Assembly: GCA_963825595.1 (NCBI GenBank)
Contig: CAWGUE010000015.1
Coordinates: 62,001-126,000 of the forward strand
Direction: 5' to 3'
Source of the DNA: JARFQH01 sp963825595
GTDB lineage: Bacteria > Desulfobacterota > Desulfobacteria > Desulfobacterales > SG8-13
Length of the DNA: 64,000 bases
The position numbers were made by a program, and so were the translations under genes. The notes below the pieces were generated by a model. It was not told where the DNA came from and searched no databases. It was given only the letters and a program-made list of their open reading frames with translations. This document shows positions 54,386 to 62,691 of the stretch, in pieces (positions within the stretch are counted from its first letter, which is position 1; each line of letters opens with the position of its first letter).

Positions 54386-54982
54386 TCAAAACAATTCTGC
54401 ATCGGTAACCGCTTGATTGGCTCCCGGCTTGTCGACAATCTGAATCGTGCTGGCCTGGGGACCATCATCACCGTCCACAGCTACATAGCGGACGCCGGTG
54501 CCAATGTCCAGTCGGCTGAAATCATCATGCAACACGCTGTTGCGATGGAAATAAATCTCTCTGCCCTCGAGGGTTTCTACGAATCCGTAGCCTCTGTCTT
54601 TAAAAAGCTTTGTGACGTAGGCCAGACTTTGCTGCTGGGGGTGTGTTTTAATGACGCCCTGCTGTTGCTCCAATAGTTTCACCAAGCGGCGGCGCGCGGT
54701 TTCGAACGCTTCCCTGATAACGGTCGTCAAGGGTTCGGCCAGAGAGTTATCGGTGGGTTCGCGCTTGACGACCACCTCGCGGCCGGGGGGGATTCGCATG
54801 GCAATTCTTACGCGGTAGGCATTGCCCGAACGCTTGTTATCGTGCGGTCTTTCAACCGCCACCCGGCAACTGATCAAATTGTCGCAGAGTTTGTCAAGGC
54901 TTGCGGTTTTTTCTTCAATCAGGTTGACGATTTCATCTGATTTAACGGCATCTCGGAATGTGATTTCCAGCGGTACTCGCAT
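54386..54982 (-). CDS. HPF/RaiA-type domain fused to a cold-shock domain
   Basis: This protein of about 198 aa has two parts. Residues 1-110 resemble a ribosome hibernation factor HPF/RaiA (MRVPLEITFRDAVKSDEIVN, SCRVAVERPHDNKRSGNAYR, helix FETARRRLVKLLEQQQG). Residues 120-190 are a cold-shock-type OB fold with RNP-1-like DRGYGFVETLEGREIYFHRN. Fusing the two would join ribosome silencing with RNA binding. AAGGTG seven bases before ATG 54982 fixes the start. It sits between a CxxC small protein and the SpoIIAA-like gene on the same strand, probably one operon. Confidence 0.85.
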   Translation of the reverse strand: MRVPLEITFRDAVKSDEIVNLIEEKTASLDKLCDNLISCRVAVERPHDNKRSGNAYRVRIAMRIPPGREVVVKREPTDNSLAEPLTTVIREAFETARRRLVKLLEQQQGVIKTHPQQQSLAYVTKLFKDRGYGFVETLEGREIYFHRNSVLHDDFSRLDIGTGVRYVAVDGDDGPQASTIQIVDKPGANQAVTDAELF

Positions 54983-55015
54983 CGTTTTCACCTTTCTTTG
55001 GGATGTTGGCTTTCA

Positions 55016-55219
55016 TCATCTGTGGTGCCGATGTTCATGGACCGTTTTATCCTCTGAGTGATGCGGTTCAGGGTGGGGGTGATCGTGGGGGCGGCCCCCG
55101 TGGATGTGTGTACGTGAATGAACGATGATTCGTCCTTTACCGTTGCAAAGGCGGCGGTGTTGTGCGTCCATTTTGCCGGATCCGGTGCATTCCGGACAAT
55201 TGTCACCAAGATCGACCAT
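55016..55219 (-). CDS. Small CxxC, His-rich protein (67 aa)
   Basis: AAGGTG four bases before ATG 55219 supports this small gene. It starts MVDLGDNCPECTGSGKMDAQ, a DnaJ-like CxxCxGxG zinc motif, followed by a second partial motif LCNGKGRI and a His-rich tail (HIHGGRPHDHPHPEPHH). It may bind zinc or nickel and act as a small metal chaperone. It ends 33 bp before the HPF-CSD gene. The call as a real gene rests on the Shine-Dalgarno and motif. Confidence 0.5.
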   Translation of the reverse strand: MVDLGDNCPECTGSGKMDAQHRRLCNGKGRIIVHSRTHIHGGRPHDHPHPEPHHSEDKTVHEHRHHR

Positions 55220-55513
55220 TGAACACCTTCGTTTTGATTAGAATCATAGCGGTCGGCAACCTGCTGTTGCCATCAGGGCTGACGATTAGTCGAACGTTAC
55301 CAAATATAAATGTGGGTTTAATTAGAAAATAATTCGTCGGGGCGTTAAATCAACACATGAAATCGTTTCGTGCGGGACAATCGCGCCTGAGTTGGCATCC
55401 GGGGCGTCACGAAAGAACGGGAAAAGTGTCGCCCCGTTTCTGCAGGTCAAAAGGGATGGTTTTCTTCGGTGGTGGGCGCTGCTGCGTCCCTGCTCGATTC
55501 TGTCGGTTGCATA

Positions 55514-56686
55514 TCAGTGCGATGGCCAAATGTTCAGCAGGTGGCGTCCCGCATTGCGGGCGCCGACGATGTTCCTGGCGCAAGGTCCCAACTGCAGTTC
55601 GGCCAGCGGGCCGGTCACGAAAATGTTATCGGACCACCTGAGGTCATGCCCGACAATCGGATAGCCGCAGGATCCGCATTTCAATCCGAAGCTCTTGATC
55701 ACCTGATCGATGAAAGGGCCTCCGGGGCGCTCTGGGAGGAACCCGGTAGCCAGGACGACGGCATCCGCCCTTTCGGTGTGCGTGTCGGTTTTCAACCGGA
55801 TGCGCCGACCGTCTTTCGATGCTCCCCGGATACAACCCTGCTTAAATTCAAGTCGGCCCGTGGAGACAGCCTTACGAAACTCTTCCAGCACCTCAGAGGT
55901 AGCGCTGCCGCCGATACGGGCGCGATCGACTGAATCGCGGCGTTTGCCGTAATCACTGCCATGGAATTCTTTAAGGCACTTGGGTCCAATCCAGCAGGGG
56001 TCGAAATCGTACTGGCTCTTACGCAGGCGGTGCCGGGAGATCAACCGGACCTTGCCGGTCAGACTATCAGATAGCTTCAACGAAGTCTGTACGGCCGATA
56101 TGCCGCCACCGACAACGATCGTCACAGAGGAATCTGACGTTTTGGCGGGCCGGAAACCGATATCGAACAGGTGATCGATCCGTGCGCCGACCTCTTTCAG
56201 AGAACGTGCCCATGCAGGCCAGTAAGGCTGCTCACCCAGTCCGATAGCCAGAATAATGTTCCGGCTTTTTATGCGGCCTGCCGTCGTTTCAGCCGTAATC
56301 GAGCGACCATTTTTTTCGAGGGATAGGGCCCGCCCGACGATCCGGAGGGCCGCCAACCGGTTGTCTCTGATAACCTGGTCACAGTGCTTGTTGAACAGAT
56401 CCAGCGCCGGGCGATTGTAGGGTGGGATAAATGCGTCGATCGCGTTTCCACGAAAGGATTTGGCGTATCGATACAGCGATAGAATCGGTATGTCGATGTT
56501 GTGGGTTGCCGGTGAGCGCAGGTAGCTCATGCCGCAATTGGCGGTGAACCTCGTCCAGGCAGCTAAGGGCTCTTCATGAGGATCGAGAACCCTGACATTG
56601 TCCCGCGCCACACCGGCCTGGTTGACAAGCATGTGCGACAGGTATGTTCCGTGAATGCCCCCGCCAATTATCAGCCATTCAATCAT
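55514..56686 (-). CDS. FAD/NAD(P)-binding oxidoreductase, monooxygenase-like
   Basis: This 390-aa flavoprotein has an N-terminal FAD motif LIIGGGIHGTYLSHML, a second dinucleotide motif VTIVVGGGISAVQTSLKL near 190-207, and ADAVVLATGF near 310. The layout resembles SidA/lysine N-monooxygenase-type enzymes, and some strands (WTRFTANCGMSYLRSPATHN) fit a FAD-containing monooxygenase. It lies 34 bp downstream of the rubredoxin gene on the same strand. Rubredoxin may donate electrons to it. Start ATG 56686 has no strong Shine-Dalgarno; a TTG lies two codons upstream. Confidence 0.82.
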   Translation of the reverse strand: MIEWLIIGGGIHGTYLSHMLVNQAGVARDNVRVLDPHEEPLAAWTRFTANCGMSYLRSPATHNIDIPILSLYRYAKSFRGNAIDAFIPPYNRPALDLFNKHCDQVIRDNRLAALRIVGRALSLEKNGRSITAETTAGRIKSRNIILAIGLGEQPYWPAWARSLKEVGARIDHLFDIGFRPAKTSDSSVTIVVGGGISAVQTSLKLSDSLTGKVRLISRHRLRKSQYDFDPCWIGPKCLKEFHGSDYGKRRDSVDRARIGGSATSEVLEEFRKAVSTGRLEFKQGCIRGASKDGRRIRLKTDTHTERADAVVLATGFLPERPGGPFIDQVIKSFGLKCGSCGYPIVGHDLRWSDNIFVTGPLAELQLGPCARNIVGARNAGRHLLNIWPSH

Positions 56687-56720
56687 CTGCAATCACTCGA
56701 TGGGATTGATATGATCCAAG

Positions 56721-56879
56721 CTAATCGAGCTTTTCGAAAAACTCCTTTTCCGCGCCACATTTAGGACATACCCAATCATCGGGAAGGTTTTCAAAGGTCG
56801 TTCCGATTTGGATATTGCTTTCAGCATCACCTTCTTCCGGATCGTAGATATAGCCGCAAGGGCATTCCCATTTGTCCAT
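56721..56879 (-). CDS. Rubredoxin (52 aa)
   Basis: This small iron protein transfers single electrons. It reads MDKWECPCGYIYDPEEGDAE and ends with LPDDWVCPKCGAEKEFFEKL. The FeS4 site is C6-x-C8 and C38-x2-C41. The first pair is CxC, shorter than the usual CxxC, so C-P-C-G replaces C-x-x-C-G. This holds on recheck of 56855-56864. AGGAG eight bases before ATG 56879. It is adjacent to the FAD oxidoreductase gene, likely its electron partner. Confidence 0.93.
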   Translation of the reverse strand: MDKWECPCGYIYDPEEGDAESNIQIGTTFENLPDDWVCPKCGAEKEFFEKLD

Positions 56880-57481
56880 CTGTAGCTCTCCTTTCAGTTA
56901 AACTCAGACTCTCAATTAAAGAACAAAAAGGTATCACATCAATTCCGATGCTTATCGCTAAGCATGCTAACCGCCGGCGTCAAGGGTAAACATTTCTGAA
57001 TCAGCTTCGGCCGAGGTCTTCAAATCTCTGGGGAACTCTGCCATCAGGTGCCCAATTCCCATGCTACTGGGCGAAAATAGTAGAAGTCGTTTCCAAACCT
57101 AAGTTTACGCTCAAGTACAAGGCGCGGGTCGACGAAAAAATACATGGTGCGCATGTTGCAGTGACGCGGGGAAGGGGCCTCGTGTTGCCGCCGGAAGGAG
57201 GACCACAACACCGCGGCTTGTCCGCCCGCCTGAGGCGGGTAAACCTTTGGCGGATTGGGTGTTCGATGGGGTTTTGAAATCACTTTCGAGCAGTCGGATT
57301 CGAATGGAAGAACTGCGGGGAGCAGCCGAGCGCGGATCTGAAGCAAACGCTGATAAAATTGTCGCTGCGTGGGAGTTCAGAGATTTAATTTTAGCGCGTC
57401 AGCGTAAATCGAGGGCCAGGCCATGACTGGCAATGTCATATCTTTCGGATCGGATAGGGCACTTGAATTGCCGCTGGTATT
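56880..57481. repeat. Intergenic region with family-2-related palindrome
   Basis: The segment 57215-57256 (TTGTCCGCCCGCC...GGTAAACC) is the reverse complement of part of the repeat at 22588-22836, lacking one internal block. The palindrome is 57225-57239. The 100-aa frame at 57044-57346 runs through it and has no ribosome binding site. No further gene is supported. Confidence 0.45.
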
Positions 57482-57646
57482 TCAGCACTGGCCTCTGGTC
57501 AGGCACAACTTGAGGTACTTTTTCTCGGCGGCACGAAAATCTTTGTCGGAGTAATGGTTGAGGTTTTCTCTGATGCGGAATTTTTTCCGATACTGGCGGA
57601 TCAACCGTTTCTTGCCGTTTGAATTGCTGCGATCGGTGATCTTGAT
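57482..57646 (-). CDS. Possible small basic protein (54 aa), non-standard start
   Basis: A Shine-Dalgarno AGGGAGG lies six bases before codon ATC 57644-57646, which starts the frame IKITDRSNSNGKKRLIRQYR...EKKYLKLCLTRGQC with stop at 57482-57484. An in-frame stop lies 14 codons upstream with no ATG, GTG or TTG between. Composition (basic and aromatic) looks like a real peptide. Either ATC is used, or an ATG was altered by mutation or sequencing error. It follows the 33-aa ORF. Confidence 0.35.
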   Translation of the reverse strand: MKITDRSNSNGKKRLIRQYRKKFRIRENLNHYSDKDFRAAEKKYLKLCLTRGQC

Positions 57647-57717
57647 ATCACACCTCCCTTTTAACCGAGGATACCGCTTGCTGCAGCGCTATGACGATCG
57701 GGATAATCAGGCGACGG

Positions 57718-57819
57718 TCAAAACCGGGTCGGCCTCAGCAGCCGGTTGAGAAGTCTTTGTGAAAACTGGTGTTCAATCCACTGAACCGCTTTTTTGAACG
57801 AGTTCTTCAGCCTATTCAT
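57718..57819 (-). CDS. Possible small amphipathic peptide (33 aa)
   Basis: ATG 57819 follows AAGGGGGG five bases away. The frame reads MNRLKNSFKKAVQWIEHQFS and QRLLNRLLRPTRF. It looks like an amphipathic basic helix that could bind membrane or RNA. It overlaps no other gene. Supported by the Shine-Dalgarno; function unknown. Confidence 0.45.
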   Translation of the reverse strand: MNRLKNSFKKAVQWIEHQFSQRLLNRLLRPTRF

Positions 57820-58162
57820 GGTCGCCCCCCTTTCAGGGTCGTTAAAATGATGGTAGCATTATTTATGCCACTGCTGGGGCAAAGATTTTTTGTAATATTA
57901 TTAGACAATTGATTTTATGGAACCTTGGGGGAGGAAGACAAAAGTGTGAAATCCGGGACACAGTTTTGTGAACTTGTTTTCACTATATCGACCCGGCTGG
58001 ACATCCGATACTATCCGATTTCACGTCATTCACACTTTGAAGAAAGGGTCCGACCGTGGTATTGGGAAGGAAATGGAAAACAATCGGCACAGAACGTCAC
58101 ACCACGGCCCAAATCAATAGCGCAACATCAATTTCCTCGTTCTATAACGTGAAGGAGACACC
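57820..58162. other. Intergenic region, AT-rich part upstream
   Basis: AT-rich sequence at 57845-57920 may hold the divergent promoters. The 75-aa frame at 57925-58152 lacks a ribosome binding site and family look. Nothing else is recognised. Confidence 0.3.
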
Positions 58163-58741
58163 ATGACAGAAGGCGTTGTGAGAAACATTTGCTATTTTAC
58201 ACAGAAAGGTCCCGTTAATACCGATAAGGCCCTGCAGATTGCACTGGCCGGATGCGAGGCGCATGCTGTCGGCAAGGTCGTTGTGGCATCCTCGACCGGT
58301 GAAACAGCTCTCAAGCTTCAGGCGCTGGCCAATCCGTCACTTGAAATCATTGCCGTTACATACGGGGCCGGCATCAAGTACACCGAAAAAATTGAAGCCT
58401 TTAACCGAAATGCCGCGGCCCTCGTCGACAAGGGTATTCGGATCGTGCGGGGGATCCATGCCTTCAGTGGCGTGGAGCGCGGGCTTGAGAATAAATACAA
58501 AAGCGGCCTTACGCCATTAAATATTCTTGCAGATACCCTGAGGATGTTTTGCGCGGGAATGAAAGTTTGTGTTGAGATCTCTACGATGGCCGCCGAACAC
58601 GGCTTCATCGAGCCGGACAATCGGGTGGTGGCCGTCGCCGGCAGTGGCAATGGCGCCGACACGGCAGTTCTAATTAAACCCGCATATGCGGCTCGTATTT
58701 TCGAGACCCGCATCGAGGCCATCCTTTGCATGCCTATATGA
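58163..58741 (+). CDS. Pyruvate kinase C-terminal (alpha/beta) domain protein
   Basis: This 192-aa protein matches the stand-alone pyruvate kinase alpha/beta domain family. It contains TDKALQIALAGCEAHAVGKV, VVASSTGETALKLQALANP, IIAVTYGAGI and a second glycine-rich strand RVVAVAGSGNGADTAVLI. This domain is the allosteric or regulatory portion of pyruvate kinase, and its free-standing role is unknown. AAGGAG lies six bases before ATG 58163. It is monocistronic. Confidence 0.85.
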   Translation: MTEGVVRNICYFTQKGPVNTDKALQIALAGCEAHAVGKVVVASSTGETALKLQALANPSLEIIAVTYGAGIKYTEKIEAFNRNAAALVDKGIRIVRGIHAFSGVERGLENKYKSGLTPLNILADTLRMFCAGMKVCVEISTMAAEHGFIEPDNRVVAVAGSGNGADTAVLIKPAYAARIFETRIEAILCMPI

Positions 58742-59058
58742 GGGAGCGGTGGCGGCGAGCTTTCGGTTGAGGGGAAGGGCAGTGCAAGGGTATTTTATCA
58801 CAGATATCCAGTTATCGCTCTGTTTCCTGCGGAAGCGAAGAGCGCATTGGGGCATTCTTGTCGACACATTGTTGCAAGGCACAATCGTTTTTTTCGAGAT
58901 GGGGCCGATAAATCAGCCAAGAGACGATCACCCGGCCAACGCCGGAACTGATGGTGAAGATCATCGGGGTCAGGTTGACATGCGGACGTTAAGGGCATTA
59001 TTGTACAGGAGTTATATTGCATAATCAACGTCACCCGTTACCTCGATCGGAAAAATTG
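58742..59058. other. Intergenic region, nothing recognised
   Basis: Frames overlapping this region on both strands have no ribosome binding site or motif. I see no repeat or terminator. Confidence 0.35.
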
Positions 59059-59454
59059 ATGGACAAAAATTACACCGGCGCCGATAGAAGACAGTTCAAA
59101 CGGTTTATGTTTTCCGCCACGGATGAAGTTTTCGGGTTGGTGCAACTTCCCAACGATACAGAGGCAGCCTTCAAGATTGCCGATATCAGCGCCGGAGGTT
59201 TGCGGTTCATTCCCCAGCGTGACGAATCGGTGGGGATTCGAACCGGAAATACGCTTTTTCTTCTCCGGATTCAGGGCCAAACCCAACTGGCTTTTCTATC
59301 CGGTGTTAAATTGACCGTCAAATGGGTTCTCGATGAATCACAATTCGCGCATGTCATGATCGGCTGCGAATTTGTGGACTTTCCTGAAAATTTAGGACGT
59401 CAGATCGAAGGTTTTATTGGCGCCCAAACTACGGGTGGTCGACGGGAAATTTGA
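59059..59454 (+). CDS. PilZ domain protein
   Basis: This 131-aa single PilZ domain carries the c-di-GMP motifs RQFKR (RxxxR) near 11-15 and DISAGG (D/NxSxxG) near 40-45, followed by the beta-barrel strands and a C-terminal helix (NLGRQIEGFIG). It should bind cyclic di-GMP and act on an unknown target. Start ATG 59059 is family-like; 14 more codons precede it in frame. Together with the c-di-GMP riboswitch at 50128 it shows this segment is under c-di-GMP control. Confidence 0.85.
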   Translation: MDKNYTGADRRQFKRFMFSATDEVFGLVQLPNDTEAAFKIADISAGGLRFIPQRDESVGIRTGNTLFLLRIQGQTQLAFLSGVKLTVKWVLDESQFAHVMIGCEFVDFPENLGRQIEGFIGAQTTGGRREI

Positions 59455-59565
59455 GCATCGAAGATGTTAACAGTGTGACGTGATCAGGGGCTTCGCAGCC
59501 TCACGGTGCCCGGTGCCGTTTTACTCTAAAGGCGCACGGGCGCGCCACCGATCGCAAACGCTACC

Positions 59566-61896
59566 TCACACCATGCCGGTGAACTCGAATTCCAGTTTCG
59601 TTTGAAATTTTTCGATCCGTTTGAATATCTCCTTCAACATTTTCTGCTCGATATTGGTTAGTTTTTTCGGATTGATATAGTTGTCCGGTGCGCTTTTTTC
59701 ATCGACCACTGCGGTCACCTGCCTGACGAATCGCAGCTGCATGAGAAAACTGTAGGCTTTGTCAATCTCGTCGTATTCTTGCGGGGTGATGATCTTTTTT
59801 AGCTGCAAGTGACTCAGCCGGTCCAGGGTGTTGGTCTCCTCGATTTTATTTTTCAATGCGTATATGCGTGCGAAATCGACGATGGGGGTCATGGCGCTTT
59901 TGATATCCAAGGCGCTGCGGTGCTCCCCTTTGGATTCAACCACAAAATTACGAAAAAAGCCGATGGGCGGTTTGAAGTGCAGGGCGTTTTCGGTCAGGTG
60001 GCGAAAGAATCCGGACCAGCCTTCGAGGGAACTTAACAGATAGCGGCGCAACGCATTGATCAGGGAAGCCTCCCCGTATCCGTGGCGAAAATCGAAAAAG
60101 ATACTCGCCTGAAGCAGGTCTTCCGGCTCGGCCGCATGGATCCAGGCTGAAAAGTATTCCTTCCAAACCGACAGCGGTTGGCACCACTTGGGATTCTTGG
60201 CCATGACTCCCCCGGTGCAGAATGCGTAGCCGGCCTGATCCAAGAGATTGCAGGCCGTTTCCCCGAATTTCAGAAAATAATCTCGAACGGCGGGCTCATT
60301 TTTAGGATCCACATCATCGAAAATGATGGCATTGTCCTGATCGGTTTTAAGAGTCTGTTCATGTCGTCCTTCACTTCCCAAAATCATGAAAACAAATTTG
60401 GCCGGCGGGGGGCCCATTGCTTCCAGGGTAAATCCCATGATCTTGTTCAGTATGGCATCTGACACCGTGGTGATGAAACGGGTCAGGTTCTGGGCTTTGG
60501 CGCCGTTTGTAATCAGGTTGCGAAGCAACTCCGGCAAGCGATGATGCCGGTAGATAATCTGATCCATACTGTTCGCTTCCGTAATTTCCCTCAAGAGAAA
60601 CAACGGGGACTGGCCTTGGGCCGAGAGAAGATCGCGACTGGACAGTATCCCCACGACATTTTCGCTGGCATTCATAACGGCCAGGTGGCGAATGTCCTCC
60701 CGCATCATCATCAGGAGTGCTTCAATCACCAAGGCCTGGTCCGGAATCATCCGAACCGGTGAGGACATGATTTCAGCTACCGGGCGTTTAACATCCAAGC
60801 CCGATGCGATAACCTTGCGCGTCAAATCCCTCTCGGTCACCACGCCGACACATTTTCCGATAGCTGTTTTCAAAAAAATGGAACTGATTTTTTCACGCCC
60901 CATTAATTGCGCCGCTTCCTGTATGGTCATGTCGATGCTGCCGAATATCGGCTTTCGTGTATAGATACCGGAGACCGGCTGATTGAAAAATTGAAGACCT
61001 TCTTCCTTGGTGCGCATGGTATTGGCAATGATGGCGGCATAGGATTTTTCGAGCATGCGCCGGCCGAAGATGTCCGTGAAATATTCGGTAAACGCGTCGT
61101 TGCGGTTGCAGATGTCAATAAAAGGTTGATTGGGCAAAAGATAGAAGAACGAATCTTCCGTCACCCGCATCGTCCGCACCGAAATGCCGTCATTCAAGAG
61201 CATCGAAATTCCGCCGTAAATATCGCCTTCGCCCAGGATCTCGAGCATGGTCTTCTTTTTGCTGTCTTCGTAGTAGCGTTCCGCGGCCCCCTTCTGCAGG
61301 ATATATAGATATCCAATACGGGTTCGTCCCTGGACGAAAAGAATGGTGTCCCGTGGATAATGAACCATGGTCAATTGAGAAACGGCCGTTTCAATTTCCT
61401 CTGGGGGCAGAAATGAGAAGGGCACTACTCCGGACAGAAAATGTTTGGTTTGACCGGTTTCGATAATCGACGCCAGTGATGCGTCGAATATGTTTTTGCT
61501 GAAATTTACCAGAAAATATTCATAGAAGGACTTGAAACGCGTGCATAGATCCTGGAAGATCTCTTTCGGAACCTTGAAACCGGTGCAGGTTTCTTTCACA
61601 ATGACAGTCCGGAGCGATATTCCGCCGTTGAGAAGGATCGTGATGCCTCCGAACACTTCGCCCGGTTTGATGAATCCGGTCGGCTCGTTCGCAGATGTTT
61701 TTTCGTCGAAAAGCGACAGGACGCCCTTTTCTACGATAAAAATACTGTCGATCTTGGTGTGGCCCTGCTCTGCATAGCGCTTTCCTTCAGGATGCGTTTC
61801 CTCGACCGCACTATCGGCGATTTTTTCACGAACGTCTGTCGGTAATATCGAAAAATGGGGCATCCTGGATAGGTAATCGAATATTCTCTGGTTCAT
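59566..61896 (-). CDS. Signalling protein with two CNBDs, CBS pair and nucleotidyltransferase
   Basis: This 776-aa cytoplasmic protein has, in order, cyclic-nucleotide-binding domains at about 15-125 and 150-275 and a CBS pair at about 305-435 (ISSIFLKTAIGKCVGVVTER; IRHLAVMNASENVVGILSSR). A DUF294-type nucleotidyltransferase follows (GSEGRHEQTLKTDQDNAII near 515-535), and then a DUF294 C-terminal region. DUF294 proteins are putative nucleotidyl- or uridylyl-transferases acting in signalling. ATG 61896 follows GAGG seven bases away. A repeat element lies upstream. Ligands and targets are unknown. Confidence 0.9.
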   Translation of the reverse strand: MNQRIFDYLSRMPHFSILPTDVREKIADSAVEETHPEGKRYAEQGHTKIDSIFIVEKGVLSLFDEKTSANEPTGFIKPGEVFGGITILLNGGISLRTVIVKETCTGFKVPKEIFQDLCTRFKSFYEYFLVNFSKNIFDASLASIIETGQTKHFLSGVVPFSFLPPEEIETAVSQLTMVHYPRDTILFVQGRTRIGYLYILQKGAAERYYEDSKKKTMLEILGEGDIYGGISMLLNDGISVRTMRVTEDSFFYLLPNQPFIDICNRNDAFTEYFTDIFGRRMLEKSYAAIIANTMRTKEEGLQFFNQPVSGIYTRKPIFGSIDMTIQEAAQLMGREKISSIFLKTAIGKCVGVVTERDLTRKVIASGLDVKRPVAEIMSSPVRMIPDQALVIEALLMMMREDIRHLAVMNASENVVGILSSRDLLSAQGQSPLFLLREITEANSMDQIIYRHHRLPELLRNLITNGAKAQNLTRFITTVSDAILNKIMGFTLEAMGPPPAKFVFMILGSEGRHEQTLKTDQDNAIIFDDVDPKNEPAVRDYFLKFGETACNLLDQAGYAFCTGGVMAKNPKWCQPLSVWKEYFSAWIHAAEPEDLLQASIFFDFRHGYGEASLINALRRYLLSSLEGWSGFFRHLTENALHFKPPIGFFRNFVVESKGEHRSALDIKSAMTPIVDFARIYALKNKIEETNTLDRLSHLQLKKIITPQEYDEIDKAYSFLMQLRFVRQVTAVVDEKSAPDNYINPKKLTNIEQKMLKEIFKRIEKFQTKLEFEFTGMV

Positions 61897-61990
61897 CACT
61901 TGGCCTCACATCGGATTTGGGGATTAAGTCACATCTTGGCATATTACCTAAATCAGATCAAACATTCAACGCACGGGCACCCACACTGTT

Positions 61991-62054
61991 GGTATGGTGG
62001 TTGTCAAAAAAAAGGTCCGATTTTCGAACGTTTTTTTCTGCAACCGCTTATACC
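61991..62054. repeat. Short hairpin repeat (copy B) upstream of the CNBD gene
   Basis: GGTATGGTGGTTG (61991-62003) and CAACCGCTTATACC (62041-62054) form an imperfect inverted repeat around CGAACGTTTTTTTCT. It is the second copy of the element at 22201-22261, with the following TTTCGGAATTTA-TTTTGAAAAGCG also shared. Same position relative to a minus-strand gene start and to a family-2 MITE. Confidence 0.6.
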
Positions 62055-62235
62055 ACCCTTCCGTATTTCGGAATTTAATTTTGAAAAGCGTTATATATGC
62101 GCTGTCCCGAGGACAAAAAAGGAAGGGCGGACTGGCGAGGGGTTTCCAAACGGATGCTATCACCAACGAATCATTACCCGGACCCAATGCCCGTTCTTTT
62201 GTTGCGATCGGGGTCAAAAATAGGTATACAGTAAT

Positions 62236-62467
62236 AGAAGCTATCTCAAAATAGTCTTTTGGCGCAATCCTCCCGAGGCGGATAAATCCTCCGGAGGCGG
62301 GGACAAGTCTCGACGTTGGTTCATCGTTTCAAGCCCTCGACATATTTCAGTATGCCTGCGGGCTGCGACCCACAACGAAGAATCAACCCGGCGGGAAGTC
62401 CCGCACAGCGGGGAAACTTGAATCCGCCTTGACCTCGAACCAAAGTCCTAATTTTGAGATGGCTTCT
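62236..62467. mobile_element. MITE-like repeat, family 2, copy B (232 bp)
   Basis: Left end AGAAGCTATCTCAAAATAGT and right end ATTTTGAGATGGCTTCT are inverted repeats over about 25 bp with few mismatches. The interior shares ordered blocks with copy A (22588-22836): AAATCCTCC.GAGGCGG, CAAGTCTCG, GTATGCCTGCGGG.TG.GACCCACAA and CCCGCACAGCGGGG. No ORF. Non-autonomous transposable element is the best reading. Confidence 0.75.
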
Positions 62468-62691
62468 CGTCAATTCAATGCCGTTAGACCAACACTGAAA
62501 AGGTGCTTGAAGGACAAACCCATTTATGAGAGTCTATGTGTACCGATTCGGCTCCCTGACGTGTCGGGGAATTCTTGGGCTTCGATGCGGAATCGGGGCC
62601 CGGATACGAGAGCGATACAGTGCTGATTCCACCGGGGCGTAAAACGCCGTTCATTTTAAAACCCGTAAACCTTTAGAGGAAAGTGACGACC

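Noticed and set aside
57044..57346. 100-aa minus-strand ORF
   Set aside because: It runs through the repeat-derived palindrome at 57225-57239 and has no ribosome binding site.
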